Positions 37,611 through 48,651 of a DNA stretch of 64,000 nt are shown here, in pieces. Made by a program: the position numbers and the translations under genes. The stretch is from assembly GCA_965220695.1 (NCBI GenBank), contig OZ244838.1, forward strand, positions 2,604,001 to 2,668,000. Reading direction: 5' to 3'. Each line of letters begins with the position of its first letter. The first letter of the stretch is position 1. The stretch is from UBA9620 sp965220695. Its GTDB lineage: Bacteria; Acidobacteriota; Vicinamibacteria; Vicinamibacterales; UBA8438. The notes under the pieces were generated by a model. It was not told the origin of the DNA. It worked only from the letters and a program-made list of their open reading frames with translations, and made no database searches.

Positions 37611-38450
37611 ATGACTGTGCCACGGCGTCGTCTCGCTCGCGGACTTGCCTTGCTCGTCGCGATCGCCTGCCTGTCGGTGCTGGCAGGGACCTCCAGCGCA
37701 CAGTATTTCAGCGAAGGCCGGATGCCCCCGCGCTACCCGCCCGCGTCGATGCCGGACCGGGACTTCGCGTTCTGCAAGCTCTCCTACACCAGCGTCAGAT
37801 ACGAAGACCTCGGCATGGGGTGGCGGACCGACTATCCGTATGCCGGCATCAACCTGATGATCCGTTTCTCCGAGCTGACGATGGCCCCGGTGAGCACGGA
37901 CCGGCGGGGCGAGCCGAACCACTGGGTCGTCGAACTGACGGACCGTGAGCTGTTCAACTGTCCGTTCCTCATGGCCTCCGACGTCGGCACCATCGGTCTG
38001 AGCCGCGCGGAAGCGGACCAGCTCCGGACCTACCTGCTCAAGGGCGGGTTCCTCTGGGTCGACGACTTCTGGGGTACGCGCGCCTGGCAGCACTGGAGTT
38101 CCGAGATCGCGAAGGTGCTGCCCCCGACGGAGTATCCAATCTACGACCTGCCGCCGGATCATCCGGTGTTTCGCACGCTGTCGTATGTCGAGAAGGTGCC
38201 GCAGATCACCGCCATCCAGTTCTGGGGATGGAACCGTGGGACGACGTCCGAGCGCGGTCTCGACAGCGCCGAAGCTCACCTGCGGGCGATCACCGACGAG
38301 AGCGGCCGCGTCCTCGTGCTGATGTCCCACAACACCGACGTCGCTGACGCCTGGGAGCGGGAAGGTGAAGATCCGCTGTACTTCAAGCAGTTCTCGCCGG
38401 ACGGGTACGGACTCGGCATCAACGTCCTGCTCTACGCGATGAGCCACTAG
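37611..38450 (+). CDS. DUF4159 secreted protein
   Basis: 279 residues with a signal peptide (LALLVAIACLSVLAGTSSAQ). The mature part fits DUF4159: FAFCKLSYTSVRYEDLG, FLMASDVGTIGLSRAEADQL, YLLKGGFLWVDDFWGTRAW, ITDESGRVLVLMSHNTDVAD and YGLGINVLLYAMSH. These proteins are frequent in Acidobacteriota and Planctomycetota, often near AAA/BatA-type genes; biochemical function unknown. Seven bases separate it from the next propeller gene, so they may be co-transcribed. Confidence 0.88.
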   Translation: MTVPRRRLARGLALLVAIACLSVLAGTSSAQYFSEGRMPPRYPPASMPDRDFAFCKLSYTSVRYEDLGMGWRTDYPYAGINLMIRFSELTMAPVSTDRRGEPNHWVVELTDRELFNCPFLMASDVGTIGLSRAEADQLRTYLLKGGFLWVDDFWGTRAWQHWSSEIAKVLPPTEYPIYDLPPDHPVFRTLSYVEKVPQITAIQFWGWNRGTTSERGLDSAEAHLRAITDESGRVLVLMSHNTDVADAWEREGEDPLYFKQFSPDGYGLGINVLLYAMSH

Positions 38451-38457
38451 CCGCATC

Positions 38458-39753
<1,296 letters not shown>

Positions 39754-39779
39754 CGCCGGCGGCACTGTGCTCCGGCGGC

Positions 39780-40787
39780 TCAGAACGTTGCGATCGGGTT
39801 CAATGGCGACCCGGTGCCCCCTTCCACCGCGAGCGGCGCCGCCGACAGCATGAACTCCCACCGATTCTGGCGGGCCGCCTCCGCGGCCAGCGCTTCGAGG
39901 TCGAGGTTGTCGAAGATCCGCACCCCCATCGCGACCAGCACCAACTGGTGAATCGGCTGCGGCACGCCGTCCACACCGGAGGGCAGCGCGTCGTTGGTGT
40001 AGTCGCTGCCGATCATCGCGACGTCACGCTCGCGAAGCCAGGGACCCACCGACGCGTGCAGCCCGGCCGCCGAGCGCCCGGTGGCCCACGGCCCCACGTC
40101 CGCCCGCCGCGCCCAGCGGCCCGCCCGAACCAATAGAATGTCGCCCGGTTCGACGCGAGCGCCGGTCTGCTGCTCCCACGCTTCGAGATCCTCGACGTAG
40201 ATCGGGGTGCCGGGCTCCAGATACTCGACCCCCTTCAGACGCGCGATGTCCATCAGGACCCCCTTCGTCAGGAGGCCCTGCTTGACATCGAGAATCGACA
40301 GCTTCGCGCAGCCCTCCTCCGACACGTCGTCGGCGCGGGTGAACCCGTTGTACATCTGCCCGTTGTGCGCCATGTGGCAGAGCGAGTCCATGTGGCTGTG
40401 CGCGTAGCCGTGATAGGCGACGTTGAAGCGATCGCTGACGAATGGGCCCGGCCGGTTGAGCCCGAGCATCTCGTGGGCGAACGGCGAGGTCGCATCCTCG
40501 GCGCGCTCGGTCAGGTAGTTATGGGACAGCGACACGGAGACGCCGGCCCGCACGAGGGCGGCCGCCTGCCGCCGCTTCTCCGGGGTGATGAGGTTGAGCG
40601 CGCCCAACTGGTCGTCGTCTCCCCAGCGCCCCCAGTTCGAGAGTTCCGTCATCCAGGCCTCGACCATCGCCCGGGTCACGTTGCGGTCGGTCTGGGCCCG
40701 CACCTCGAAACGGCCGGACCCGGGAACGACGGCCAGCCCGATCGCCACGGCCGTTGTCGCCAGCGCACGACGTCCAGTCCACTGCAT
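39780..40787 (-). CDS. Cyclase family protein (kynurenine formamidase-like), exported
   Basis: 335 residues. N-terminal signal-like segment (ALATTAVAIGLAVVPGSG). Motif HGYAHSHMDSLCHMA is the metal site (HxxxHxDxxxH) of the cyclase/formamidase superfamily, preceded by SLSHNYLTERAED. Later GDILLVRAGRW and DVAMIGSDYTNDALPSGVDG. Such enzymes hydrolyse small amides or lactones. Substrate unknown. Transcribed in the same direction as the next propeller gene. Confidence 0.85.
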   Translation of the reverse strand: MQWTGRRALATTAVAIGLAVVPGSGRFEVRAQTDRNVTRAMVEAWMTELSNWGRWGDDDQLGALNLITPEKRRQAAALVRAGVSVSLSHNYLTERAEDATSPFAHEMLGLNRPGPFVSDRFNVAYHGYAHSHMDSLCHMAHNGQMYNGFTRADDVSEEGCAKLSILDVKQGLLTKGVLMDIARLKGVEYLEPGTPIYVEDLEAWEQQTGARVEPGDILLVRAGRWARRADVGPWATGRSAAGLHASVGPWLRERDVAMIGSDYTNDALPSGVDGVPQPIHQLVLVAMGVRIFDNLDLEALAAEAARQNRWEFMLSAAPLAVEGGTGSPLNPIATF

Positions 40788-40827
40788 GCTTCTCCCCCCT
40801 GACTCGTTCTCGAAAGGGACGCGGCGG

Positions 40828-42171
40828 TTACGGCGTCCGACGCCCCTCCGTAATCCGATAGAGCTTCGACGCCGTGCGAATGAACAGGCTTTCGTGCGCG
40901 ATCGCCGGCGTCGCCATCGTGAATTCCCCGAGAGCGTTGGTGTCGAGGACCTCGAACTCGGCTCCCGCGCGGATCACATAGGTGTCACCGTCTTCGCTCA
41001 GCGCGAAGATCTTCCCGTCGTAGGCCCAGGGCGACGCGGTGAACGCCGCCCCGACCGCGATACGCTGCCGCCCGTAGACCTCGTCACCGGTGCGGGCATC
41101 GTGGGCGGTGAAGAACCCGCGGTCGAGCAACGTGTAGTAGTAGTCGCCATAGAGAATCGGCGACGGATTGTAGGGGCCGGCCTGCGGCCGATACCAGGCG
41201 ATATGCTCGTTGCTCGTCTCGCCCGGCGCCAGGCTGATGTCCCCGGAGGCGCCCGGCCGGATCGCGAACACCGGCCGGATCTGGTCGCCGATGTAGCCTG
41301 ACGCGATATACAGCAACCCGAACTCGGTGAACGGCGTCGGGATGGTAATCGATGACATCCCCGTCAGTTCCCAGAGCAGGTTGCCCTGCAGGTCGTATGA
41401 CCGCACCTTGCCGGTGCCGGTGGTCACCAGCTCGGTCCGCAGGTCGTGCTCCCACACGAACGGCGTGGACCAGTTCGACCCTTCGTCGCGATCGACCCGC
41501 CAGATCTCGGCCCCGGTCTCGGCGCTCAGCGCCATCAGATAGGACTGCTCGTCGTTGTCGTTCACGATATGGAGCCGTCCGTCGTGCAGCACCGGCGAGG
41601 CCGCCGTCCCCCATCCGTAGCGGGTCCTGCTCGGCGCGATTTCCCGCGACCACAGCAGGCGCCCCTCCAAATCGAAGCAATACACCCCGACGTTGCCGAA
41701 GTAGACGTACAGCCGTTCCCCGTCGGTGACCGGGGTCTCGGAGGCGAAGGTGTTCTTCAGATGATGCCCCGTCCGGGGCGCGCCGCGGTGCACCTCCCGC
41801 TCCCAGCGCAGCACGCCGGTGGCGGCGTCCACCGCGTAGACCATCCAGTGATGCACGTCCGCCGGGGTTCCCCGGTCGCCGCCGTAGTACAGACCGCCCT
41901 GTGGGGTCTCGACGTCGCCGTCGCTGATCACCGAGGTGAGGAACACGGCGCCGCCGGCCACGATCGGCGAGCTCCACCCCAGTCCGGGGATGTCCGTCAC
42001 CCAGGCGACGTTCTCGGTGGCGCTCCAGCGCGCGGGGAGACCGGTCTCGTCCACTACGCCGCGGGCGCCGGCGCCGCGGAACTGCGGCCAGTCGTCGTTG
42101 GCGGCCGGCCGGGCGCCCATCGCCAGGATGCCCGCCAACACCCACGTCCATTCCCGTGTCGTCAGTCTCAT
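40828..42171 (-). CDS. PQQ-like beta-propeller protein, exported
   Basis: 447 residues from ATG 42171 (MRLTTREWTWVLAGILAMGA). DDWPQFRGAGARGVVDETGL opens the propeller; blades include VYAVDAATGVLRWEREVHRG, YCFDLEGRLLWSREIAP, LMALSAETGAEIWRVDRDEG and FTAHDARTGDEVYGRQRIAV. It ends FIRTASKLYRITEGRRTP. The frame stays open far upstream, across the antisense of the amidase gene, but that part shows no protein family. Related to the 38458-39753 protein. Confidence 0.88.
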   Translation of the reverse strand: MRLTTREWTWVLAGILAMGARPAANDDWPQFRGAGARGVVDETGLPARWSATENVAWVTDIPGLGWSSPIVAGGAVFLTSVISDGDVETPQGGLYYGGDRGTPADVHHWMVYAVDAATGVLRWEREVHRGAPRTGHHLKNTFASETPVTDGERLYVYFGNVGVYCFDLEGRLLWSREIAPSRTRYGWGTAASPVLHDGRLHIVNDNDEQSYLMALSAETGAEIWRVDRDEGSNWSTPFVWEHDLRTELVTTGTGKVRSYDLQGNLLWELTGMSSITIPTPFTEFGLLYIASGYIGDQIRPVFAIRPGASGDISLAPGETSNEHIAWYRPQAGPYNPSPILYGDYYYTLLDRGFFTAHDARTGDEVYGRQRIAVGAAFTASPWAYDGKIFALSEDGDTYVIRAGAEFEVLDTNALGEFTMATPAIAHESLFIRTASKLYRITEGRRTP

Positions 42172-42243
42172 GGTCGTTGCCGATGATGCCCGCCGCATCG
42201 CGGGCTGTCCAGCGAAATCAGCCGGCGCCTGTACAATCCGGGC

Positions 42244-43683
42244 ATGCCGCGACCGTCGCCGCCGCCGAACGACCTTTGCGACTGCACGGCGCGCGAGCTC
42301 GCCGCGCTGGTCCGCCGCAGGCAGGTTTCCGCGCGTGAGGTCATGACCGCCCACCTGACACGCATCGAGCAGGTCAACCCCGTCCTGAACGCCATCGTCA
42401 CCCTGCTGCCGGACAGCGCACTGGCGGAGGCGGACGCCGCCGACGCCGCGCTGGCGCACGGGGACGACCCGGGGCCGCTGTGCGGATTGCCGGTGGCCCA
42501 CAAGGACCTCTTCGTCACCGCCGGCATCCGCACGACGTTCGGCTCGCTGGCCTTCGAGCACCATGTGCCGGACGAGACCGCCCTCATCGTCGAACGCGAG
42601 CGCCGCGCCGGAGCCATCACGCTCGGGAAGACCAACACACCCGAGTTCGGCGCCGGATCGCAGACCTTCAACGCGGTGTTCGGCGCGACCCGCAACCCCT
42701 ACGACCCCACCAAGACCTGCGGCGGCAGCAGCGGCGGCGCCGCGGCGGCGCTGGCGGCCGGCATGGTGCCGATCGCCGATGGCAGCGATCTGGGCGGATC
42801 GCTCCGCAACCCGGCCAGCTTCTGCAACGTGGTCGGATTCCGCTCGTCTCCCGGTCGTGTCCCCCGCTGGCCCAGCGCGGCGCCCTGGTTTCCGTTCGAC
42901 ATCCACGGCCCGATGGCCCGCACCGTCGCGGATGTCGCGCTCGTGTTCGACGCCATCGCCGGACCAGATGCGCGGGCGCCGTTGTCGCTGGGGATCGCGC
43001 CCGAGAACACCGCCGGACGGCTCGAACGGGACTTCAGCGGCACCCGCATCGGGTGGACGGCCGACCTCGGGACGCTCCCGGTGGAACCGGCCGTCACCGC
43101 GGTGTTCTCGGGCCGGCGGGCGACCTTTGAAGACCTCGGCTGTATCACGGACGACGATTGGCCCGATCTGTCCGGGGCTGACGAGGTCTTCACCACGTGG
43201 CGCGCCTGGTTCTACGACCTGGCGTTCGGCGCCACCCTCGATCGACATCGGCCGCTGCTCAAGGACACCGTCGTCTGGAACATCGAAGCCGGCCGCGCCC
43301 TCGGCGGCGCGCACATCGCCGCCGCCGAACGCGCCCGGGCGGCGCTCTACGACCGGGTCCGGCGATTCCTGGAGACGCACGAGTATCTCGTGCTGCCGGT
43401 GGCGCAGGTAACGCCATTCCCGGTCGAACAGCCGTACGTCACCGCCATCAACGGCCAACCGCTGCCCACGTATCTCGACTGGATGAAGTCCTGCTGTCAG
43501 ATCAGCGTCACCGGACTGCCGGCCATCTCGGTCCCGTGCGGGTTCAGCGCCGCCGGGCTGCCGGTCGGTATCCAGATCGTGGGGCGGCCCTACGACGATC
43601 TCGGGGTCCTGCAGCTTGCCCACGCCTTCGAGCAGGCCACCGGATTCTGGAGACGGCGCCCCCCGATCCTGCCGGCGCGCTGA
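42244..43683 (+). CDS. Amidase signature family enzyme
   Basis: 479 residues with the Ser-cisSer-Lys triad: Lys87 (VAHKDLF), Ser162 in CGGSSGGAAAALAAGM, and Ser186 in SDLGGSLRNPASFC. Opening CTARELAALVRRRQVSAREV is typical. The C-terminal SVTGLPAISVPCGFSAAGLP and VGIQIVGRPYDDLGVLQLAH confirm the family. Hydrolyses an amide bond; not a GatA (no GatB/C near) and substrate unknown. It is divergent from the propeller gene. Confidence 0.92.
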   Translation: MPRPSPPPNDLCDCTARELAALVRRRQVSAREVMTAHLTRIEQVNPVLNAIVTLLPDSALAEADAADAALAHGDDPGPLCGLPVAHKDLFVTAGIRTTFGSLAFEHHVPDETALIVERERRAGAITLGKTNTPEFGAGSQTFNAVFGATRNPYDPTKTCGGSSGGAAAALAAGMVPIADGSDLGGSLRNPASFCNVVGFRSSPGRVPRWPSAAPWFPFDIHGPMARTVADVALVFDAIAGPDARAPLSLGIAPENTAGRLERDFSGTRIGWTADLGTLPVEPAVTAVFSGRRATFEDLGCITDDDWPDLSGADEVFTTWRAWFYDLAFGATLDRHRPLLKDTVVWNIEAGRALGGAHIAAAERARAALYDRVRRFLETHEYLVLPVAQVTPFPVEQPYVTAINGQPLPTYLDWMKSCCQISVTGLPAISVPCGFSAAGLPVGIQIVGRPYDDLGVLQLAHAFEQATGFWRRRPPILPAR

Positions 43684-43826
43684 CCCGGCCCCGTCCCGGC
43701 GTCGCCGCAACCAGACTTCCGGGCCGCCGCACTGGCATCGGCTGTCAGGAAGTGGTACAACGCTCGGGACGCGCTGTGCGAACACGAATGTCAGATGTTC
43801 CGGGAGCGGCGGGCACGGAGGCAACG

Positions 43827-46004
43827 ATGGGAACGCGATTGATTCGAGGACTCGGTGTGACGGGATTGGCGGTCCTGCTGGCGGCCGGACTGGCCTGGGT
43901 CGGCTCCGGCGCCGGCGCGCAGGTGGCGCTGGACGCGGACGATATCGGCGGCGTCGTACGCGGCGCCAACGGACCCGAGGCGGGGGTCTGGGTCATCGCC
44001 GAGACGGACGAACTCGACACCCGGTTCCGCAAGATCGTGGTGACGGATGACGCGGGGCGCTACACGCTCCCGGATCTGCCGCCCGCCCGCTACGACGTCT
44101 GGGTCCGCGGATACGGCCTGACAGACTCGGCGCCGGTGACCGCCCGCCCCGGCGCCACGGTGGATCTGCAGACGGTCGTCGCCGCGACGCCGCGCGAGGC
44201 GGCCGTGGTCTATCCCGCCAACTACTGGTACTCGCTCGTCGAGGTCCCGCCGGAAAGCGCGTTCCCCGGCACCGGCGAGAACGGCAACGGCATCTCCCCC
44301 GGCATGCGCAACCAGGCCGCCTGGATCGACGGACTGAAGCAAGGGTGCCAGTTGTGCCATCAGCTCGGCAACCAGGCGACCCGCGAGATCCTGAACCCCG
44401 GCGACTACGACTCGACCGAGGCCGCCTGGGCCCATCGTGTCCGCGTCGGCCAGCGCGGCTCGCTCATGAGCGGCGGCCTGCGGCGGTTCGGGGCGGAACG
44501 GGCGGTGGCGATGTATGCCGACTGGACCGACCGCATCATGGCCGGCGAGGTGCCCGAGGCTCCGCCGCGGCCACAGGGCCAGGAGCGCAACGTCGTGCTG
44601 ACGATGTGGGAATGGGGCGGCGAGACCGGCTACATCCACGACGAGATCGCCACCGACAAGCGCAACCCGCGGGTGAACGCGGGGGGTCCGGTCTACGGCG
44701 TGGAGTTCGCCAACGACAAGCTGGTCTGGGTCGACCCCAGCACCAACGAGGCGCGCGCGATCCCGGTTCCGGTCCGCGACACGCCCGGCGAGGGAGACTT
44801 CAGGTCCTACATCGATCAGGAGAACCTGGAACCGTCGATCTACTGGGGTGACGAACTTGTCTGGAACAACCCCGGCAACCCGCACAACCCGATGATGGAC
44901 GGACAGGGGCGAATCTGGATGACGCACCAGATCCGCGGCCCCGGCAACCCGGCGTGGTGCCAGGAAGGGTCGGACAACCGCTTCGCGCAGCACTATCCTC
45001 TTTCGCGCGCCGCGCGGCACATCGCCTACTACGACCCGGCGGATGGCGACGTGACGCTGATCGACACCTGCTTCAACACCCACCACCTGCAGTTCGGGTA
45101 CGAGGACGGCGAACGGCTGTATCTGAGTTCCGTCGGTCCCGTCATCGGCTGGCTCGACGTCGATCTGTTCGAGGAGACCGGCGACGCGCAGGCGGCGCAA
45201 GGCTGGTGCCCGCTGATTGTCGACACCAACGGCGACGGCCGTATCACCGAGTGGGTCGGCCGCGGCGGCCAGCTCGATCCGACCAGGGACAAGGAAATGG
45301 GCGCCGGCTGGTATGGCATCGTGCCCGACCCCACCGAGCGCAGCGTCGTCTGGGCGGCGTCCGGAGGGGTGCCGGGGCAGATCGTGCGGCTCGCACTGGG
45401 CGACAACCCGCCGGAGACCTGCATCGCGGAGTACTATCAGCCGCCGTTCGAGAACCAGGAGGCGCCGATCCAGGGGTACTCGCCCCGCGGCATCGACATC
45501 ACGACCAACGGCATCGTCTGGACCGCGCTCTCGGGCAGCGGCCATCTGGCCAGCTTCGACCGCAGCAAGTGCGACGTACTGAACGGCCCGACCGCCACCG
45601 GCCAGCATTGCCCGCAGGGCTGGTCGCTCTACGCCACCCCCGGCCCCCAGATGAAAGGGGTCACCAGCCACGGCAGCGCCGACTACCACTATTACAACTG
45701 GGTGGACCAGCACAACACGCTGGGACTCGGCGAGAACGTCCCGATCGCCACCGGCAGCACCTCCGATTCGCTGCTCGCGTTCCTCCCAGACTCGGAGGAA
45801 TACGTGATCATGCGCGTCCCCTACCCGCTGGGCTTCTACTCGCGCGGCATGGACGGGCGTATCGACGACCCGGACGCCGGCTGGAAGGGGCGCGCGGTCT
45901 GGGCCGACTACGGCACGAACGCGGTCTGGCACTCGGAAGGCGGCAAGGGCACGCAGGGGAACCTGGTGAAATTCCAGATTCGCCCCGATCCCCTCGCGCA
46001 CTAG
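43827..46004 (+). CDS. Secreted haem-c propeller protein with a carboxypeptidase-regulatory-like domain
   Basis: 725 residues from ATG 43827 with Shine-Dalgarno GGAGG. Signal peptide (GLAVLLAAGLAWVGSGAG), then an Ig-like carboxypeptidase-regulatory domain (GGVVRGANGPEAGVWVIAET, YTLPDLPPARYDVWVRGYGL), then one haem-binding motif CQLCH (GCQLCHQLGNQA), then a long propeller with GRIWMTHQIRGPGNPAW, FGYEDGERLYLSSVGP and YSPRGIDITTNGIVWTALSG. The mix suggests a periplasmic electron-transfer or sensing role. A strong terminator follows. Confidence 0.85.
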   Translation: MGTRLIRGLGVTGLAVLLAAGLAWVGSGAGAQVALDADDIGGVVRGANGPEAGVWVIAETDELDTRFRKIVVTDDAGRYTLPDLPPARYDVWVRGYGLTDSAPVTARPGATVDLQTVVAATPREAAVVYPANYWYSLVEVPPESAFPGTGENGNGISPGMRNQAAWIDGLKQGCQLCHQLGNQATREILNPGDYDSTEAAWAHRVRVGQRGSLMSGGLRRFGAERAVAMYADWTDRIMAGEVPEAPPRPQGQERNVVLTMWEWGGETGYIHDEIATDKRNPRVNAGGPVYGVEFANDKLVWVDPSTNEARAIPVPVRDTPGEGDFRSYIDQENLEPSIYWGDELVWNNPGNPHNPMMDGQGRIWMTHQIRGPGNPAWCQEGSDNRFAQHYPLSRAARHIAYYDPADGDVTLIDTCFNTHHLQFGYEDGERLYLSSVGPVIGWLDVDLFEETGDAQAAQGWCPLIVDTNGDGRITEWVGRGGQLDPTRDKEMGAGWYGIVPDPTERSVVWAASGGVPGQIVRLALGDNPPETCIAEYYQPPFENQEAPIQGYSPRGIDITTNGIVWTALSGSGHLASFDRSKCDVLNGPTATGQHCPQGWSLYATPGPQMKGVTSHGSADYHYYNWVDQHNTLGLGENVPIATGSTSDSLLAFLPDSEEYVIMRVPYPLGFYSRGMDGRIDDPDAGWKGRAVWADYGTNAVWHSEGGKGTQGNLVKFQIRPDPLAH

Positions 46005-46036
46005 GAGTCTGCCAGCCGACCGGCAACGTTGCGGAA

Positions 46037-46070
46037 CACGGCCCGGAAGGCAGACCCCTTCCGGGCCGTG
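46037..46070 (+). terminator. Intrinsic terminator after the haem-c propeller gene
   Basis: CACGGCCCGGAAGG and CCTTCCGGGCCGTG form a perfect 14-base stem with a 6-base loop, followed by TTGTTGTT. Starts 33 bases after the stop codon. Confidence 0.85.
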
Positions 46071-46105
46071 TTGTTGTTCACGGACTGGCGGCATTCGGTC
46101 TCACG

Positions 46106-47284
46106 ATGAGCAGCGCGGCTGCAGCGGATCCCACGGCCCACGTCGCGGGCGATCTGGCGCTCGTGCTGGTCGGCGGCGGCGCCCGGGCCGCCTATCAGGT
46201 CGGTTTCCTGCACGCCCTCATCAAACAGCACCCCGATCTGCAGCTCCCGATCATCACCGGCACGTCGGCGGGGGCCATCAACGCCGCGTATCTGGCGGCC
46301 CAGAGCGGACCGTTGACCGCCGCCATCGACGGGCTGGCCCAGCTCTGGCGCCGCCAGCGTGTGGATCACGTGTTCCGGGTCGACAACCGTTCGCTCATCA
46401 ATCATGTCCTGCGCTGGGGCATGAAGCTGGTCTCCGGCGGCGGATCGCTCGCGCCGCAGGTCCAGGGCTTGCTCGACACCGCGCCGCTGCGGCAGTTTCT
46501 GCATGACTGTTTCACACCGGCGGACACCGGTGAGATACCCGGCATCGCCCGCAACATCGCGGCGTGCCGCCTGCGCGCTCTGGCCATCACCACCAGCAGT
46601 TACGATACCGGGCGGTCGGTCATCTGGGTCCAGGGCGCCGATATCGAGGATTGGGAGCGGCCCAACCGTCACGGCCGCAACACGCGCCTCACGGTCGAGC
46701 ACATCATGGCCTCGGCCGCGCTCCCGCTGTTCTTCCCCGCCGTCAGACTTGACGACGGGTGGTACGGCGACGGCGGCATCCGGATGACGGCCCCCTGCTC
46801 GCCGGCGATCCATCTCGGCGCCGCACGCATCCTGGCCATCTCCAATCGCCACACGGGCCGGGGCGACGCGGCGGCGGCGGTGAGCCGCGCCCATCCCCAA
46901 CCGGCCCTGATTGCCGGGCAGCTCATCCGCACGATGCTGCTGGACGATCTCGATCGGGACGAGTGGAATCTGCGGCGCCTCAACCGGCTGGTGGACCGCC
47001 TGCCGCCCGGCCAGCGCGAGGGGTTGCGCCCAATCGACCTGGTGGTGATCCGGCCGTCATGCGATCTCGGCGCGCTGACCCGCGAATTCGAGCCGCGCCT
47101 GCCGCGCCTGTTCCGTCACCTGACCCGCAGCCTCGGCTCGCGCGAGATGGCCAGCCAGGACCTGCTGAGCCTGCTGATGTTCCAGGAAGACTACATCGAC
47201 CGGTTGCTGGCGATCGGCGCGGCGGACGCCGAACGGGAAGCGGACCGGATCGCGGCGCTGCTGGCGGACACGAACGAGCCCTGA
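46106..47284 (+). CDS. Patatin-like phospholipase family protein
   Basis: 392 residues. Oxyanion loop LVGGGARAAYQVGFL, nucleophile elbow GTSAG (TGTSAGAINAAYL), and catalytic aspartate in WYGDGGIRMTAP; a Ser-Asp dyad as in patatins. Then a C-terminal helical part (EMASQDLLSLLMFQEDYIDR). Short hydrophobic start only, so probably cytoplasmic. Starts at ATG 46106 after the terminator; convergent with the next gene. Confidence 0.9.
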   Translation: MSSAAAADPTAHVAGDLALVLVGGGARAAYQVGFLHALIKQHPDLQLPIITGTSAGAINAAYLAAQSGPLTAAIDGLAQLWRRQRVDHVFRVDNRSLINHVLRWGMKLVSGGGSLAPQVQGLLDTAPLRQFLHDCFTPADTGEIPGIARNIAACRLRALAITTSSYDTGRSVIWVQGADIEDWERPNRHGRNTRLTVEHIMASAALPLFFPAVRLDDGWYGDGGIRMTAPCSPAIHLGAARILAISNRHTGRGDAAAAVSRAHPQPALIAGQLIRTMLLDDLDRDEWNLRRLNRLVDRLPPGQREGLRPIDLVVIRPSCDLGALTREFEPRLPRLFRHLTRSLGSREMASQDLLSLLMFQEDYIDRLLAIGAADAEREADRIAALLADTNEP

Positions 47285-47304
47285 TCGCCAGGCAGGGCGT
47301 CCGA

Positions 47305-48651
47305 TCACCCGCGCGGCATCGAGGTCAGACGGAAGCTGTCCATCGCGTCCGGCAGATCGGTCCGGTCGCCGTGGTCGGCAAGCATCGCGGCGCCCGCCTC
47401 GACCCCGGACCGCAGCGCCGTGCCGGTCGACGCGACCGACGGATACGTCCGGTAGTTGCCGGCCAGATACAGGTTGCGGCAGGTCGTGTCTCGCACGGGC
47501 GGGTTCCGATAGCCGGGCCGGAACACCGGCGAGTACATCGGCAGGCGGTTGACCTGCGCCCAGAACGGCTTGAGGTCGAACCCGAACACCCGCCGGAAAT
47601 CGGCGCGATATGCATCGAGCACCTCCTCGTCGCTCTGCGCAAAGAAGGCATCGCGGCGGCTCGGGAGATGGCTCATGATGTTGAGACAGGTGTCCCCCGG
47701 CGCCCCGATCGTCGGGTTGAGCGCGTTCAGCGCGAAGATGCCGCAGGCACGGCAATCGAGGGACGCCAGGTTCATCCAATAGAACTCGGGGGTGATTCGC
47801 TGGCGGGTGGCGAACATCGCCGACACCACGGCGGTATAGCGGATCGCCTCGAGGTCCGCCCGCGCCACGCCGAGCAGGCGCTCGTAGACTTCGGTCGGCA
47901 CCGTACTGACGACCAGATCGGTCGTCAACCGCGTGCCGTCGTCGAGTTCCACCGCCGTTACGCGATCGCCGGTCCGGACCAGACGCGCAGCCGACGTGCC
48001 GAGCCGGACGTCGACCGCCCGCCTCGTGAGCAGCCGGGTCACACCGTCGCACAGCACCTTGGTCCAGTTGCAGCCCGGGATATAGCCGAGCGGCGCCGAA
48101 CCCTCGCGAAAATACAGGCGTGCGCCCAGCCAGGCCGCGCTGACCTCGTCGCAGGGCCGGTCGAACTTGAGCCGCGTCAGCGGGTCGAAGATCGCGCGCC
48201 GTACGCCAGGACCGGCCCAGGTGTCGATGAGATCGGCGGCGCTTCGCGCGCTCCAGTCGCTCCAGTCGCTCTTGCCGAAGCAGCGCACCATCAACCGCGC
48301 GAAACGCAGCTTGTCCGCCACGCTCATCGGGAATCTGAGGAAGTCGACCGGATGGGCCAAATCGTACAGCCGGCCGTCGATCCGGAACAGCAGCTTGATC
48401 TTGCGCCAGCGCACACGGGCCGCCACGCCGATGTGATCGAGAAAGTAGAGCAATCCCCGGTCGCGGTGCAGGATATGGTGATAGGCGAGCGGATAGAATC
48501 GACCGCCGGCCTCGAACGTGCCCGCGAGCCCCCCCAGCTGCGGGCCCCGCTCGACGATCGTCACCCGTGTCCAGCCGGCGCGCGCCGCCGTGTACGCGGC
48601 GGCCATGCCGGACAGTCCGCCGCCGAGGACCACGACCCGTGGAGTCGGCAT
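47305..48651 (-). CDS. FAD-dependent amine/protoporphyrinogen oxidase-like protein
   Basis: 448 residues. An N-terminal dinucleotide motif VVVLGGGLSGMAAAYTAARA with ERGPQLGGLAGTFEAGG, then substrate-region FYPLAYHHILHRDRGLLYFL, and a C-terminal NLYLAGNYRTYPSVASTGTA with GVEAGAAML, closing the FAD site. Resembles NAD(P)/FAD oxidoreductases of the protoporphyrinogen oxidase/phytoene desaturase class that act on polyprenyl or surface-sugar pathways; substrate unknown. Its ATG overlaps the DUF362 stop by one base (TGATG). Confidence 0.85.
   Translation of the reverse strand: MPTPRVVVLGGGLSGMAAAYTAARAGWTRVTIVERGPQLGGLAGTFEAGGRFYPLAYHHILHRDRGLLYFLDHIGVAARVRWRKIKLLFRIDGRLYDLAHPVDFLRFPMSVADKLRFARLMVRCFGKSDWSDWSARSAADLIDTWAGPGVRRAIFDPLTRLKFDRPCDEVSAAWLGARLYFREGSAPLGYIPGCNWTKVLCDGVTRLLTRRAVDVRLGTSAARLVRTGDRVTAVELDDGTRLTTDLVVSTVPTEVYERLLGVARADLEAIRYTAVVSAMFATRQRITPEFYWMNLASLDCRACGIFALNALNPTIGAPGDTCLNIMSHLPSRRDAFFAQSDEEVLDAYRADFRRVFGFDLKPFWAQVNRLPMYSPVFRPGYRNPPVRDTTCRNLYLAGNYRTYPSVASTGTALRSGVEAGAAMLADHGDRTDLPDAMDSFRLTSMPRG

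Noticed and set aside
40828..43824. A 998-codon open frame on the minus strand across the amidase gene
   Set aside because: Only the 40828-42171 part resembles a protein family (PQQ-like propeller). The remainder is antisense to the amidase, typical of high-GC DNA, with low-complexity Arg/Gly/Asp content.
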